64,000 bases of DNA from Cyanoderma ruficeps (lineage: Eukaryota; Chordata; Aves; Passeriformes; Timaliidae). The stretch lies in the NCBI GenBank assembly GCA_008694505.1, contig VZDJ01007747.1:12606400-12670399 (forward strand). The letters run 5' to 3'. A model generated the notes under the pieces. The model worked only from the letters and a program-made list of their open reading frames with translations, was not told the DNA's origin and made no database searches. Shown in pieces: positions 1 to 12,661 of the stretch (the first letter of the stretch is position 1; each line of letters opens with the position of its first letter). A program made the position numbers and the translations under genes.

Positions 1-1980
1 TAACACCAGAGGCAGAGGCATTTTAGGTACAGTGCATAAAAATATTAGTGCTTCAAAACCAGAAGCTACAAGCACTACTTGTAGGACAGGGAGCTGTCTA
101 GGACATGACTACAGGATTATGCTCATGTCTAGGGCTCACACATCTAGAACAAAGCTAAACAGAGTGGCAGCTCTATTAATTTTTAATAAATTTGTATAAT
201 TATTTTATTTTCTATTCTTATTATATAAATTAAATTGTATAGTTGATGCTGTTTTAAAGGAGCAAGGGATCTTTCAGAGATAAAAAGGATGTTGCAGGAT
301 TTTTATTCCTTTTAGAGACAGCTTGTGCTGGACAGAGCCAAAATGTGAGAAACCTATGCTAAATTTTTTCTTAAGGAGGAGAGCTTGTACCCTCTCTTTT
401 CCTTGACAGTGCTAACATCTACAGGGCTATTGGTTCTAGAGCTATAAAGTAACAACGTATATAAACCTTTCTTTCTGCACTCAAAGACAAAAGAAAAACA
501 GCTTAGAAGAAAGGTAGAAGCATCCTGTGAGTGAGAGTGTGATTCAAACTCTTTATCGCATTCAACCACAACAAAACAGAGAAAGCCTAAACTTAATTTC
601 CTCCGTCAAATACTAAGTCTTCAAATCAACACCAGATATTTATTATGGCATTTCTTAGCTTCTTAAGTGCCTCACTTCTCCAGTTGTGAATGTTCTTTTA
701 AAGTGTAAGTGGTTTATATTTGTAGCACTGCTGAAAGTGAAACCTATAGTGCAAAGGCTTTGTAATATGTAAAGCTTATGTAACCAGCCTGGTTTCTTTT
801 CCTCTGCAAATATAAAATCAAAATTATTTGAGCTGAATTATAGAGAAGAAATAATTTCTGATGTTTCTGACAACCCCTCTGCTTCACTTAAAAGGGCAAA
901 TATTGGTAAACAAGTAATGCCAGTTAACAATATTTTCCCTCATTTTAGAGACTTCAACACAAGTGTCACTATTTATATTTGACATTTTTTCATTATGAAG
1001 ATGAACAAATGTGTGTATTTATATAGCAATACATTTATTCCAATTAATTAATTTTAGATTAAATAGGGTTTATTTTTGATAAGCATCATACACAGACATT
1101 TAAATGTCCCAATTTGCTATTTTCCATTTGCAGTGCCTGAATTTTTGTCATTCATATAATAGAAATACTTCCCCGATACTAGAATTAAGTGATCTTTCTG
1201 CTCCAAATGGCATTGTTTAGGAAATTTTAAAAAAATTAATTTGAGAAATTTGTTCAGGAAATTTACAAGAGAACTTTACAGAAAAACTTTCCTCACATAC
1301 TATACAAAGTAAAAATAATACTGTTTCTCAGAACCCAAGGTCATTCACATTTTTATATAGAGACTGCTAATGCTATGGGTGTAGCAGCCATGGCAAAAAC
1401 GAGTCCTGGGATATATAAAGAAATTGCAGGATTTTCTTCCTGACTAAATTTTATTTGAAATCATGAATGTGGGCAGTCTGTTTTATATAGTATTTATAGT
1501 TATATGTCTACTTTTGAAAAAAATCACCCAGAGCTAGGGGATTCCAAGATTTAGGAGGTGGAAATGAAAGCTGTTATCTCCAGAACTAAGCACTGAAATC
1601 TAATTAGGAATATTTGGGTTATCTGAATATTTGGGTTACTTGAATTGCAATTTTCAGTTCTTAGAGAAAAACAAAGTGGGATTTTTAATACGATAAGATA
1701 CAGGGAGCTTGAACTTAAGACTTCATTTTCACCTGGAAAAAAAAAAGGAAAGGAAGAAAAGTTCCAGGAAGCAGTCGTAACTGCTGCTGAACATGCTTTA
1801 GAATAATTTTTATGCCTAGTAGCTTCCTTTTAGAGATTACAGAAGGCATAGAAGGTGGAACTGAATTGACGACAGGCTTACTGTTTACTTAAGACTACAA
1901 AGTAACTCAAGACAACTAATGTCACAACTCAAAATTTTAGGGCCTGAACACAATAAAAGAAATAAAAACTGAGGTTTTAC
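1..1980 (-). other. VEGFC: VEGFC intron 6, 3' portion missing
   Basis: AT-rich sequence downstream of exon 6 on the minus strand. I looked on the minus strand for the conserved last exon (motifs like CYRRPC, CEPGFSYS and the terminal W-K-R) and found nothing. The final exon, stop codon and 3' UTR therefore appear to lie left of base 1. Nothing else recognisable is present: no CR1 fragment and no long open frame with family features. Confidence 0.75.
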
Positions 1981-2311
1981 CTGCATGTCTGGTGATGGAA
2001 CCTTTTTCCTTTCAAGAAGCATTTATTGGGAGATTCTATACATTCACAGACGCATTTTGCAGGATTTAGTGGCTGATGTCTAGGACAGGTCTTTTTACAT
2101 ACACACTGGCACTTTTCTTCATCAAATTCCTTGTTGGACCCGCAGGAAGCAGGGATAAGTTTGTTTTTGCACGTGCACTGACACGATGATCTGTCTAACT
2201 CTTTGTGAGGTCCACAACTCGAGGGCCGCACGCCTCCTTTGCAGACACATTGACAGGTTTCTTCATCCAGCTCCTTGTTCGGTCCACAAATATGGAATCC
2301 TTCAGATGTGT
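1981..2311 (-). CDS. VEGFC: VEGFC exon 6 (silk-like cysteine-rich C-terminal propeptide)
   Basis: Internal coding exon, 331 nt. The acceptor is TTTTCTAG before 2311 and the donor GTAAAA is at 1980-1975. The protein begins DTSEGFHICGPNKELDEETC and contains the tandem cysteine repeats of the Balbiani-ring-3-like (silk homology) domain. These are units of the form C-G-P-x-K-E-L-D-x-x-x-C-x-C-x-C, seen three times in a row, followed by CPRHQPLNPAKCVCEC and ESPNKCFLKGKRFHHQTC. It ends two bases into a Ser codon, so exon 7 must supply about 37 more residues. In human VEGF-C this propeptide stays disulphide-linked to the N-terminal part after cleavage and tunes activation and matrix binding. An open frame reading through the donor adds only an Arg and a stop and is not the real end. 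Confidence 0.97.
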
Positions 2312-2529
2312 CTAGAAAAGCAGCAGAGAAGTTGCACTAGTACCAGAATTCCGTGTCTACTCTCTCACCTATTTTTACATGAAGAAATAAGCAAATCCAT
2401 ACCTTTTATAGTGTTTCAAAAACAAACGGCAACAACTAGTAGTAGCATTGATTCAGAAAAACATACAAATAATTACCACGACTTCTTGCCTTTGGAACAA
2501 CGTTTGATGCTTTAAGGGAAAATGCTCAC

Positions 2530-2639
2530 CAGACTCTCCGAGGTAAGAAGAGAAACCAAAATCATGCTGTGACAAACATCTGCAAATTTGATTATTCCAA
2601 ATATGATTTTTCGGACAGGTCTTGTTTGCCACGTGACAC
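2530..2639 (-). CDS. VEGFC: VEGFC exon 5 (start of C-terminal propeptide)
   Basis: Internal coding exon, 110 nt, too short to stand out as an open frame. The acceptor is TTTCACAG before 2639 and the donor is GTGAGC from 2529. Joined to exon 4 it gives QCHVANKTCPKNHIWNNQIC and then RCLSQHDFGFSSYLGES, ending one base into an Asp codon. This aligns with the human segment beginning QCQAANKTC, keeping the sequon N-K-T, the C-x-C pair and the W-N-N motif. The acidic linker before exon 6 is the least conserved part. Phase at both ends fits exons 4 and 6, and the length equals the gap between them in the human protein. Intron 5, between this exon and exon 6, is only 218 bp. Confidence 0.95.
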
Positions 2640-5251
2640 CTGTGAAATTAAAAATGCTGTTGATATACTACCATAAGAACTAAGGAGAAAAAACCCCACT
2701 ATTTTAGCTGGTGATTGCTTTAGTTTCTCTCCATTACAAATATCTTTCTAAGAGTGTCAGCTCATACATAATTTTATTTTTTATTCCTCTCAAATCTGTT
2801 ACTAAAGGCTCTCCCCACTACAGAGATTATCAACAATTTCTTGAAGAAACCTTCTCACATTTTAAGTTTAACTCCAACTTCTAGAAGCTGATATTTGTAT
2901 TTTGCTGATGTTTGGAAACAGACCTAATCCTAGAACATAAGCCTCATATAGATGAGGATAAAAAATCTTTGGCTTGCGAAATACTGCATGGTAAAAGGCA
3001 TCATTTTTCATGCTGTTTTTTGAAGTATGAAAATGTTTTCAAATTTAAGATGTCAAAAGACAGCAAATAATAATTTCTGAATGAAAGCTGCAGGCAAAAC
3101 TTTAAAAAATAAAATCAGTTTATCGGATTGTATTTCACTTTATGTGAAAGTTATGTGCCATCAGCTGACACTTTCTCATCAGTCACTCATTCTGGTCAGC
3201 CTTCTCCAACCTAAAGACTTGGACTTTGGCAATGATGCCTCTTCACTTTAAAAATAAAGACAATGAACAAGTTAACACTTTAGTCCTCTTTTCCTGCTAC
3301 TTTTTGCAGCCAAGGTAGTGGTAGCAAAGAAAGCAAAAAAATCCAAACAGCAGCTGTTGCCTTTTGAAAGAATGAGTGAAATGAGCTATCTGGTGAATCA
3401 CTGATAGAATATTTATGTGCATTATCTCATCTTCCTTGCTTGCAATTTCTTTTATCACCACAGCTGACAGTACATCTTTGAACAAGTCAAGCCTAACTTC
3501 ATGTATCCGGGCTGTGCCATTCATTCATTGTTTCTGTAGTAGTTCTAAAACCCTACTAATCTTTTAAGACAACACCTATATTACGTATTTGATCCACTTT
3601 TCATTCCCTTGAGCACCATTACTCACACATTCAGAAATGCAGGTGCTGGGACACTCTTCCATGATCATCATTCAAGTAGACCACTCCCCTCCAACCCACT
3701 AAATCACTCTGCTTGTAAAGACTGCTGTGGTTTAACATCACCCTGCATCGCCTCACGTTTTATCAAACTGGTGTTTCCTGATTTTGTTCCACTCATGATC
3801 TCACTCTTGCTGCCTCACTTGGCATATGCTTCCTTTACCCTGCTTTCCAATTCCACTTGAGAAACAGTATGGATAATTTACAGACATATTATTGTATTCT
3901 GTTAAAAAAACCCAAACCAACCAAATCAAACCAAACAACAACAAAAAAAACCAAACCCGCCTGCCTGTTTTATTGCACAAAGCCATAGATTCCAAATTTA
4001 ATGACAGTAAGTAACAGTAGAGAAGACCTTTATGTATTCTGATTTAGTACTATGTTGTCTTACCTCTGTTGAAGCAAACTGTGAGTGCTGGTCCAAGTCT
4101 GGTATCTGTACCCTCACCTGCCTCAACTACAGGGAGCTGTTTCCTGGCTAGAACAAACTTTTGCACTGGTCATTACAACTGCTCTTAATTTAGAAACACT
4201 GAGAAGCTGGAGAGAGTCAACGTAATTTGACTTTCTTCTTGACTCTTGGGTTGTTTTTTTTTAATAATCTGTTAATTATGTAATCAAACAAATCATTAAT
4301 AAATTTATTTCCAAGCCACTGTTTATTATCCATTTTTTAATGAACAAATTAAATAAATTAAACTCAAATAGAATATAATCTACGTTTAGGAATGTGTCTG
4401 AAAACATCCAGACTTAAACTGAATGAAACCACTGAGGAAAATTCTTAACATCTCTGAGAAATTTTGTTCTACTCACTCACCTTATTAAAAATGTTAGTTC
4501 ATTCCAGTTTAGCTTCTAGTTATTGATTCTTCCTCAAAGCAACTGTTAGTCTATTATGCATTTTTGACATCCTAAATATTGATACATCATAAAATCATCA
4601 CTCAGACCTCTAAATTAAGGAAGGAGATCTTCAACTGTTTTAATAACTTAAAATCAGGTTACTGGTGCCAGATTGTTCTGTGACATTTTTCATTCAAAAT
4701 AACACACACAAAAAAATCAATATGCTATTCCTGTGGAATGCCAATTAACCCTTTATTCCCCCATTTCATTCTATTTTACATGCACCTCTTGCATATGAAG
4801 ATGTATAAAAAGATTTGTAGGTTAAAGATTCCCTAAAAAATAAGGCTTAAAAAAAAGCATTAAAAATATGAAAATACAGATTGAGAGAAAAATGTTGCCT
4901 CCTAATTATTTGCAAAGATATTTTTAGCTTTTCTTTTAAAAAGAAATTGATTTTGCTGATGTTTTCTTTAAGTCTCAGTTGGCTTGTAGCTCTTTCATCA
5001 AGCAAATCCCACACAGGTTATTCTTCATTTTTAAATCATCTCTCCCCAGTTTATCTACAGGGTAAAAAGGTGATGCTAATTTAGTAAAATTCTCTTTGTG
5101 TAAAATAATGGCAGCTCCCTTGCAGAATGTATTCTGCTACTGCTCTGCACAGTTCGCCTATCCAAACTGTGAAAACTTCCCAGCAGCATTTTAAATCTGA
5201 ACTATACAGGCTTGCTGATAATGTGAAAGGAAGGAGAAGGCTTGTACTTAC
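2640..5251 (-). other. VEGFC: VEGFC intron 4
   Basis: 2,612 bp between exons 4 and 5, bounded by GTAAGT and TTTCACAG. It is AT-rich, with an A/C-rich low-complexity stretch at about 3901-3960. Short open frames here lack any family feature. No transposable element could be recognised with confidence. Confidence 0.85.
3901..3960. repeat. A/C-rich low-complexity tract
   Basis: Runs of A broken by CC and CAA groups (AAACC-like units) within intron 4. It is purely compositional, of a type that recurs at 14789-14859 and 59618-59660. Confidence 0.7.
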
Positions 5252-5403
5252 TGGGTTGGTGCTGCTGGCAAGGAGCGTCTGATGATGGAGTGGACTTGTC
5301 TGTAAACATCCAGCTTGGACATGCAGCGGCAGGACGTGTGGTTGGCAAAGCTGACCGTCACGGGCTTGGGGCCGTGCGACAGCGGCACTGTGATCTCAAA
5401 CAG
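5252..5403 (-). CDS. VEGFC: VEGFC exon 4 (end of VEGF homology domain, furin-type site)
   Basis: Internal coding exon, 152 nt. The acceptor is TTGTGTAG before 5403 and the donor GTAAGT is at 5251-5246. The translation starts LFEITVPLSHGPKPVTVSF, then ANHTSCRCMSKLDVYRQ, then VHSIIRRSLPAAPT, and ends two bases into a Gln codon. It completes the cystine knot (C-R-C) and carries the second glycosylation sequon N-H-T. The dibasic IIRR/SL site, where proprotein convertases separate the VEGF domain from the C-terminal silk-like propeptide in human VEGF-C, is intact. The next residues, AAPT, differ from human (ATLP). Third-position bases in this exon are clearly GC-richer than the flanking intron, as expected for coding sequence in an AT-rich gene. 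Confidence 0.97.
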
Positions 5404-8400
5404 CTACACAAGACAAAGCAAAGCAAAAAACTTCTTTTACAGATCCAACCAAAACTAATGGAAGGACATAGGAAAAACCTATCACCAATTTAAATTCAGA
5501 TTTTGTTTTTGTCTTCCAGCATTCAATTATACTGCTAAATAATTATTATTATGGGCAAAACGAATACAGTAGCTATGGCATGACAATTAACATTTTTAAT
5601 GTTAAACCCTGTTACGTGCCAGTTTGCTTACTACAACATTTAATACACAAGAGGAAAATATTTGAATAACTCATTTTTCTAGAGGAGATGACTTCAAATT
5701 GGCAGCATTTTAAAAAAATCCAAAATAAAACATTTGGAAGGTGCTTTGAAAACCTGAAGAATAATATAAAGAAGACAGTAAGTTACCACCTAATATATCA
5801 GTTCCACAATTAAAAAAGCCTATGTAAAACAGCAGTATAGTGGGCTTTGATCAAACCAATTCTGGATGAATAATGCTTGAACTACACCATTCTGCATTTT
5901 TAAAATTTTTAGTATTTGCATCTGCACAAGTTAATTTTTTTTAAGTATTAAGAAATATCCACTACTGATAAAATAACCTGTATGTGAATTAACAAATTCT
6001 TAATTTTAGTGGGAATTATATTTCAGCTAATGAAAGAAGATAACGTCAGTTATACCTTGTAGTAAAATTGAACAAGTGATAACAAAGAGACTAATTTCAG
6101 TTTTCAGTTCAAGACATCTACTTTATGAATTTTTTTTTTTTTGCTGTAAGACTTAAGTCTCGATATTCTCCTGAAAAGTCAGGACAAATGCACTAGGTTC
6201 AAGTCTTAAAAACTGGTTTTTGATAGTGTTTAAGAAGGGCAACAGTGCACTGCTGCTTTTTAGGTGTTCAATCAGTCTTCCAAAAACATTTTAGAAAATT
6301 TCTGCATCTTTATTACCTTTAAATACGGTCATTGCTTTTTATTCCAGTTCTAGTTGGTTCCAGTTAGTAGGATTGTATAAAAAGACTAATTTTTAGGTGA
6401 GATGTATTTGCAATGCTATTTAAAAATCTGTAACTTTAAAGTATGCCATACAGGCAGCATGCAAATGTAATCAGAACATTGGTAATTTTAAATGCTTCAA
6501 AATATAAAATACATGGGATGCATTCACCTGCTTAGAAAGCTGATTCTTAGATGGACACAACAAAGAGTATGAACTTAATTACAATATTACACATAAGGAG
6601 AATCTTGTTTTTTCTGTTCTCTGGTGACAGTATGAACTTGCTTTTCTGAAGCTGAAATAAAAATCTGCTACAGAGAGAACTGATAAATCTTAGAAAATGA
6701 AATAAGCATGAGTCTGTGAATGGACCTAACTGCAGCTGGAAAACAACTGCATGTTCTTCCTGTATTCTTGCAGTAGATCAATTTTCCATGCTGCAAAGCA
6801 CAGCAGACTCCAGACCACGGGAGATGGCAGCATAGGAGGACTGCTACATTTCCAAAGCACCTGAAAGAGGTAGGTCCCTGCCCAACTGTCCCATTCAGCT
6901 TCAGGAGATCACTGATAGAAATTTCACAAAAACAGCTGAGATGTATCAGTCATGGTAATGGACATGGAAATGATGGTGAATGTGAATTAATCTTAATTTA
7001 CGTTTGTCCTTCCATTAAAGCTGTGAAAGTTATCAGTTGGGAGATGAATATTGCTAACAAGTATTCCCAACAACACTTCAGTGGTGCAGTGAGAAAAAAG
7101 TCTTGTTAAACGATATTAAGGTAGACTAGCTTCCTTGACCTCCTCCAATTACCATCAGTTTGTTCAAATAAATTCTCTTAATAGTAATGTATTTTACATC
7201 ACCCAAGTGTTGCTACTGTTTATTTAGTGAAACTATTAGAGTGAATAAACTCTCAACATGCATAAGTTATGTTTGAAACTTCATCTAAGTAAAACATTTC
7301 AGATTATGTAAATAACCTGACCATAAGCAATGCTTTATGGTTTTGATAACATCTACAATTTATTTTTTGCTCACCTTCCTCATCCAACAGAACAATATGT
7401 TCAACATCTGCTGTCACTATACAGAATGTCTGGCAACATTTAACAGCCAAATGTCAATACTGGAAAGGATATTTCTATCAAAAATGCTTCATAACATCTA
7501 CATATGAAGCGGGTTCTCAACACTTTTTCTGGCACCATTGCTGGCTGTGGCTACTCTTGCTGGTATCCACATGCCCCAAATGGGTAATTCTTCTTAGAGA
7601 CCAAATGGCTTGTATTTCTGTTTGAGCCCTCATTCATTTAAAGACCGGATTTACTGCATTCTTAGAAGCCCAAATCTTCTCTTCCTTTCCAACTTTAAAT
7701 TACAATAAAAAACAGACTAATTCCCTCTCAAGGGAAAAGCCATTTTCTTCAGGTACCAATGCCTAAAGACAGATACTCAGTACCAAAGACTACACTGAAT
7801 GAACTTCAGTCCCAGAAGGACATAGGATCTGACAGCAGTAGGGATTAGAGAAGTCTTGGAAAAGTGGAGAGCTTTTATTGCTCAGAAAGATGTTAGTGGT
7901 TACAATAAATAAAACAGCAATTTATGAGTATTGTTCCAGTTCCAAGGCAAATAAAAGAAAAAAACAGACTCAACCCGTCCATGCTGTCCTGTACCTTTTT
8001 GCCACTTGCATTGTCAGGAAACCAGTGGAAAGCAGCAATAGATGCAATAAGCAATTGTATAACTAAAGAATAATATATATAACAAGAAAAAAACCAATTC
8101 CCCACAACATAATCACAAAGCTCTGTCCTCCCCCAGAGAAGCTGCTAGTTGTAAACATAAATCAGTAACACACTGTTAATCTCAGAGCACAGCACATACT
8201 AACAGAAGCTCTGTGTAATTGAAGAACAATTGAAAGCCACAAATAATTAATGCATTTAATAAGAATTCAACACCTGCCATTCAGCCAGTCTAAGGCTGTT
8301 TTATCACAGAAAGCCAGATGGCAGGTCTTCCAGTCTTTCACAATTTCTAGGGTTTCTCGTCCAAGTACTGTCCACAACCTAGAACTTAATATGATTTTAA

Positions 8401-11400
8401 ACTTAGAAAAAAAGAAAAATTAAAATCTAACAGAAGATGGGAATCTCTGAATGTGTCGACAAAAAGAGCTATCAGAACTCTTGAAAAAGCAATTTTCCAT
8501 ATATTCCTTCTCACTGATCCTTTGCATCAGTGAATGGTTTGGTTCGGAAAGGACCTTAGAGACCATTTAATGAGACCCCTCTGCCATGGACAGGCACACC
8601 TTCCACTAGACCAGGTTACTCAGAGGCCCAAAAGGCATGTAAATTTGAACCGTAGCCTTGAAGGCTTCTTCTTTACACTGGAAGGACTTCATAGTGTACT
8701 TACCAGAAAAACTGAGGCTTTTTGTACAAAGTATTTCTTTCCTTCAGTGGCTCAATTAATTTATTCAGTACAATCATCATATGTGCCAATATCCATTGTA
8801 TCAGCACACATAAAATTATTATTATGCTCAGTGACTTCTGAAATATATCAAAACTTATTATGTGGGAAGGCCATCATTCTAAATACTTTTCAAATACAGG
8901 ATTTATGTGGGGGTTTTTTCCCAAGATTTACATTAACTAGCCCATGTTCTTCTGATGGCTTGTGGTTTATTTTGGCAAGTTTCCCTAAAACTGATTGAGT
9001 CTAAGTTTCCATCACTTGTGATCTTTGCACTTTCTAAAGTGTCAGTAAGGCCAGCCAAATATAACCAGTGTAACACAGTACAATGTGTCTAGAGAGATTT
9101 TTAAACAAAGGACATAAGACTGATTTCAAAACTAAACATCTCTATATTGAAAAGAACGAAAATAAACTATTTGAGAAATGGCACACCATCATTATTTTAC
9201 TGTTGAACTTTCTTGAAAAACTATTTCAAGGCTTATGTGGGATATAACAACAGGTTTGATATAATAAATTTGTATTTATTTAATATGCTTGGGTTCCTTA
9301 TTTTATCTTTTTCTATTTTGGTCACTTTCTTTTCCCATAAACACGAACAAAAAACATTTGGAACTTGTATATCTCCCACTACTGAAAGTACCTACAATAA
9401 CACTACAATAATTAGTCTAACAGAAAAATCCATGGGAAAAGGTAGAAATGATAATGTTGAAAACAACTCAATATTCTTGTGGCATATCTCTGAATTGTGC
9501 AAAAGAACACCACATACAACCCAAACTGGGCAAGCAATTTCAAGATGTTAACTTGTTTCCTGTGAAAAAATCTCCTGTAAATCTAATTTTGATCTGCTTG
9601 GATAAATGTTTTCCCTTGAGGGACTCTAACTGTAACCGTGTAACAAGATGATTTAGGACCTTTACAACAACTGATCTGAAAGAAGCCAAAAAAAAATGCC
9701 CTGACAGCCAAGAGGGAGAATGGAATGAAACAGCTCTTTGACATCTGCTCTCTGCTTCCCTTCAACTTATAAGCAAATGCCTTTAAGTGGGGCATAAAAA
9801 AGTGCTGCTGAGGGACAGGCTATACCTGCACCAGGTAGTTCCACAATCTTTGTAACCACTGGTGAATTATTTGTGCCACAGAAACAGAGAACAGCTGCTT
9901 GGTAACAAATTAGAGAAAAAACCCAAACAACCACACCACAAAATGAAAACCCAACCAGTCACATTTCCCACAGATCCTTACTAGACAAGCCACCAGTTAC
10001 AAACAGGGCTACTGCAGTCAGGAGAGGATCTACTGCAGTTTGTGAATTAGCCTAAGGAGTCTTCAAATATTGTCATAGATCTTGTAATTAAGTTGTCTCA
10101 TATCTCAGTCCTGGTTGCATAAACATCCCTTGGCAACTACAAAAACAGCGTTTGGAAAAAAATGGTATCAAAACCAAAGCAGAATATTCTTCTATTTTTC
10201 TCTCAATAAAGTTAAGTAGCTAGAAAGGAGGAACACAGCCTGAACTAGAAAACTATTGACCTTGCTCTGGACCACTACTATGTTTCACAAGGCAATCTGG
10301 GAACATCTGACCTGATCCATTCTCCTGGAAATCAATGATCTGCCCCCTATAAAAATAATATCTGTGCTAAGCTCTTTTATTTTTAATTAATTTTGATGAA
10401 GGCTGATATAATCTTGCTTTATGTTTTAATGTCTGGAACCAATGCTAAAGCTTGCCCTCACAGTAAGAACTGCAGCTGAAAAATTAATTTCCCATTAAGC
10501 ACTTTTTCTGCAGGGTCAACGGTATGAAGTAATCTTACAGAGTTTATGCACAAAAAAAATAAAGCTAAAAATTGTGAATTATGAGAAAACTATTTGTTCT
10601 CATTTCTTTCAGGAAATAAGAGAAACTGTGGTGAAAATAGATGTGTAGGGTACCTGAATTCCACAGAAGATCTTGAATGCAGTACATTTTTTTCTTCCTA
10701 ATTCTCATCTGATATAGGGTAAACTGTGGTCACATAACTTTGAAAAATTTGAGAGGGTGACAGATGAAGAGATATAGCTATAGGTCTGTTCCTTTATTAA
10801 AGGTTTTTTAAAAACTGCATTCCTTCAAGAACCAGATAAAACTGGAAATCACAAGCAAGACGGAAAACTCATAATTGCTTGCTTTTACAGAATAAATAAG
10901 AAAACAAAACAGTGTTATTTGCCTCTTCTTTCAAATAAGACCTTTAAGATTTTCCTTTTAAGAGTTTCTCAAATCTTTAACTACTCCTATGTCATATAAT
11001 CACCAATAACATCAAGAATTTCAAAAGGAAACTCAGTGCTAAACATTTGCTACTGGGTAAAAAAATTACTTCACTCGATAGATGTGAATAGTAAGATGGA
11101 GAAAAAGATGTGATTTAGCCCAAATTGGCATAATGCTCAAAGACTAGGAAGTCTAGTTTCTAATGTTATGTGGAACAGCTCTCTCTATGATAAGATAATC
11201 CTTTATTTTGGTAACCTAAACTTTACCAGTACATTGGAAAAAAAAAAAAAGTCCCATTTCTCAGGTTTTAAAATGAAAATTATATTTGTCTCTTTCAAGC
11301 AAGTGGAATTGAGACAATAGTTTCCTCTAATAATGGGAGAAACAGTAAGGCTCAAACAAAGCCAGTTTTGTAGTTGTCCTCATTTAAGCTATTTGAGCTA

Positions 11401-12470
11401 CATTACTCCTGCGCTGTGTGGCTGCCTACCAGTAGCTAAATTTAAGATTGAGAAGTTTTGGAAGGGTATACCATTTCAGACAGACAGATCTGGTGAGAAG
11501 TAAGAGCAGAAAATCCACTCTACAAAATTAGTGGGTTTCCTGTTTTCTTTACATTCCCTTTTCCAAATTCCACCCAAAAAAGGCTCAGAGCATTAAGATT
11601 TTATGATAAAGGAGTGACATTTCTAAGGGTTTCAATTTTATAACTGGATATGCAGTCTTTGGTCTTCATTATATATATTGCATCTTATTATATATACTGC
11701 ATCTTCAGCTAGATGAATCCTCTTGAAAAAGGAAGCAAGATTTACACTAAAAGGTAAAAAAGCCCAACCAACAAAACCCCTACCAAATACTACAATAACA
11801 GGAAAATACACTAGGAAATGCTTTTAAGTATGACTATTTTTACATGATTTTTGAGGGAAATGTTGGAAAATAATTGTGGTAATTCCTGCACCTACTTAGA
11901 ATAATGTAGCATATGCTGCTTTAAAGGCAGCTCACAGGCTCAGTGCATGATCTCTGCACACTTCTACCTGATCACTAACCCTGAACTTGAAGATGAAAAC
12001 CTGCACATACACCTGGAAAAAGATACATAACAACAAAATAAATAGGTACATAATGCTAACGTGTCTTAATATAGTAAAACACCTTTCCTAAAAGGCTTTA
12101 TGTGAAATATGTATCCTGTCTGGACATGTTCTGTAGCAGTCTACTTTTCCACGGAGTGCTTGCCCCATACACCCATTTAGGCATAAAGTAGACTTAAAAA
12201 AAAAAAAAAAAGAGAGAATTAAGTTTCATGGATAATCTCAAAATTGAGAGTGGGACATCGCAATTTATTTTTTCCCCCGCAAAAAAAAATTGGGGAAAAG
12301 AGTGTTAAACACGCGACTTCCAGGCACAAGTGTCTTCAGCTGTTTTTCCTGTATATTTTGGAATCAACTATTTCCTTTGTCATAGTAGCAATAAGAAGGT
12401 CTAAAGTATACATCAACATAAGTGTATTTGCAAGGAGTACATGAACTGTAATAAAAGAGTGAGAACTTAC
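5404..12470 (-). other. VEGFC: VEGFC intron 3
   Basis: 7,067 bp between exons 3 and 4, bounded by GTAAGT and TTGTGTAG. Almost all of it is AT-rich unique-looking sequence. The only clear element is a short CR1 fragment at 8531-8672. A pair of imperfect copies of TTATATATATTGCATC lies near 11668-11705, and A-runs occur at 11239-11252 and 12195-12211. No second gene is apparent. Confidence 0.85.
8531..8672 (-). mobile_element. CR1 LINE fragment, 3' end, antisense
   Basis: The plus strand reads like the reverse complement of the CR1 3' end: GAATGGTTTGG, then GGACCTTAGAGACCATTTAA, CCATGGACAGGCACACCTTC and CACTAGACCAGGTTACTC. The element is therefore in minus orientation, the same as VEGFC. Only the 3' terminal part remains, which is usual for 5'-truncated CR1 copies. 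Similarity fades near 8670. Confidence 0.85.
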
Positions 12471-12661
12471 TGTCTTGCTGATGTAATTTGTGCTGATATT
12501 CATACACTGAAGTCCTTCACTATTGCAGCAACCTCCACATCTGTAGATGGATACACATGGGGGTTTAAAGAAGGTGTTTGTAGTTGCTCCAAACTCTTTT
12601 CCCACATCCACACACACTTCACGTGGCATGCACTGAGTTTTTCTCCATTCAGTATCAATAC
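12471..12661 (-). CDS. VEGFC: VEGFC exon 3 (cystine-knot VEGF homology domain, first part)
   Basis: Internal coding exon, 191 nt. The acceptor is CTTGGCAG before 12661. The donor GTAAGT is at 12470-12465, directly after the codons for S-K-T. The first two bases complete the Ser codon begun in exon 2, followed by IDTEWRKTQCMPREVC. The exon holds the PDGF/VEGF family signature PPCVSIYRCGGCC, so the cysteines of the receptor-binding cystine knot are present, including the extra cysteine in REVC. An N-glycosylation sequon N-I-S lies at CMNIST, where human has N-T-S. It ends in phase 0, matching exon 4, and its 63 complete codons equal the human exon. An open frame continues past the donor into intron 3, but that extension has no VEGF similarity and is not coding. 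Confidence 0.98.

Noticed and set aside
2186..2515. Plus-strand open frame of 109 residues
   Set aside because: It is the opposite strand of VEGFC exon 6 and intron 5 and has no family features.
5242..5493. Plus-strand open frame of 83 residues
   Set aside because: It is a shadow of VEGFC exon 4 on the other strand.
8534..8998. 154-residue plus-strand open frame, the longest in the window
   Set aside because: Its first third is antisense CR1 and the rest is AT-rich intron with no domain.
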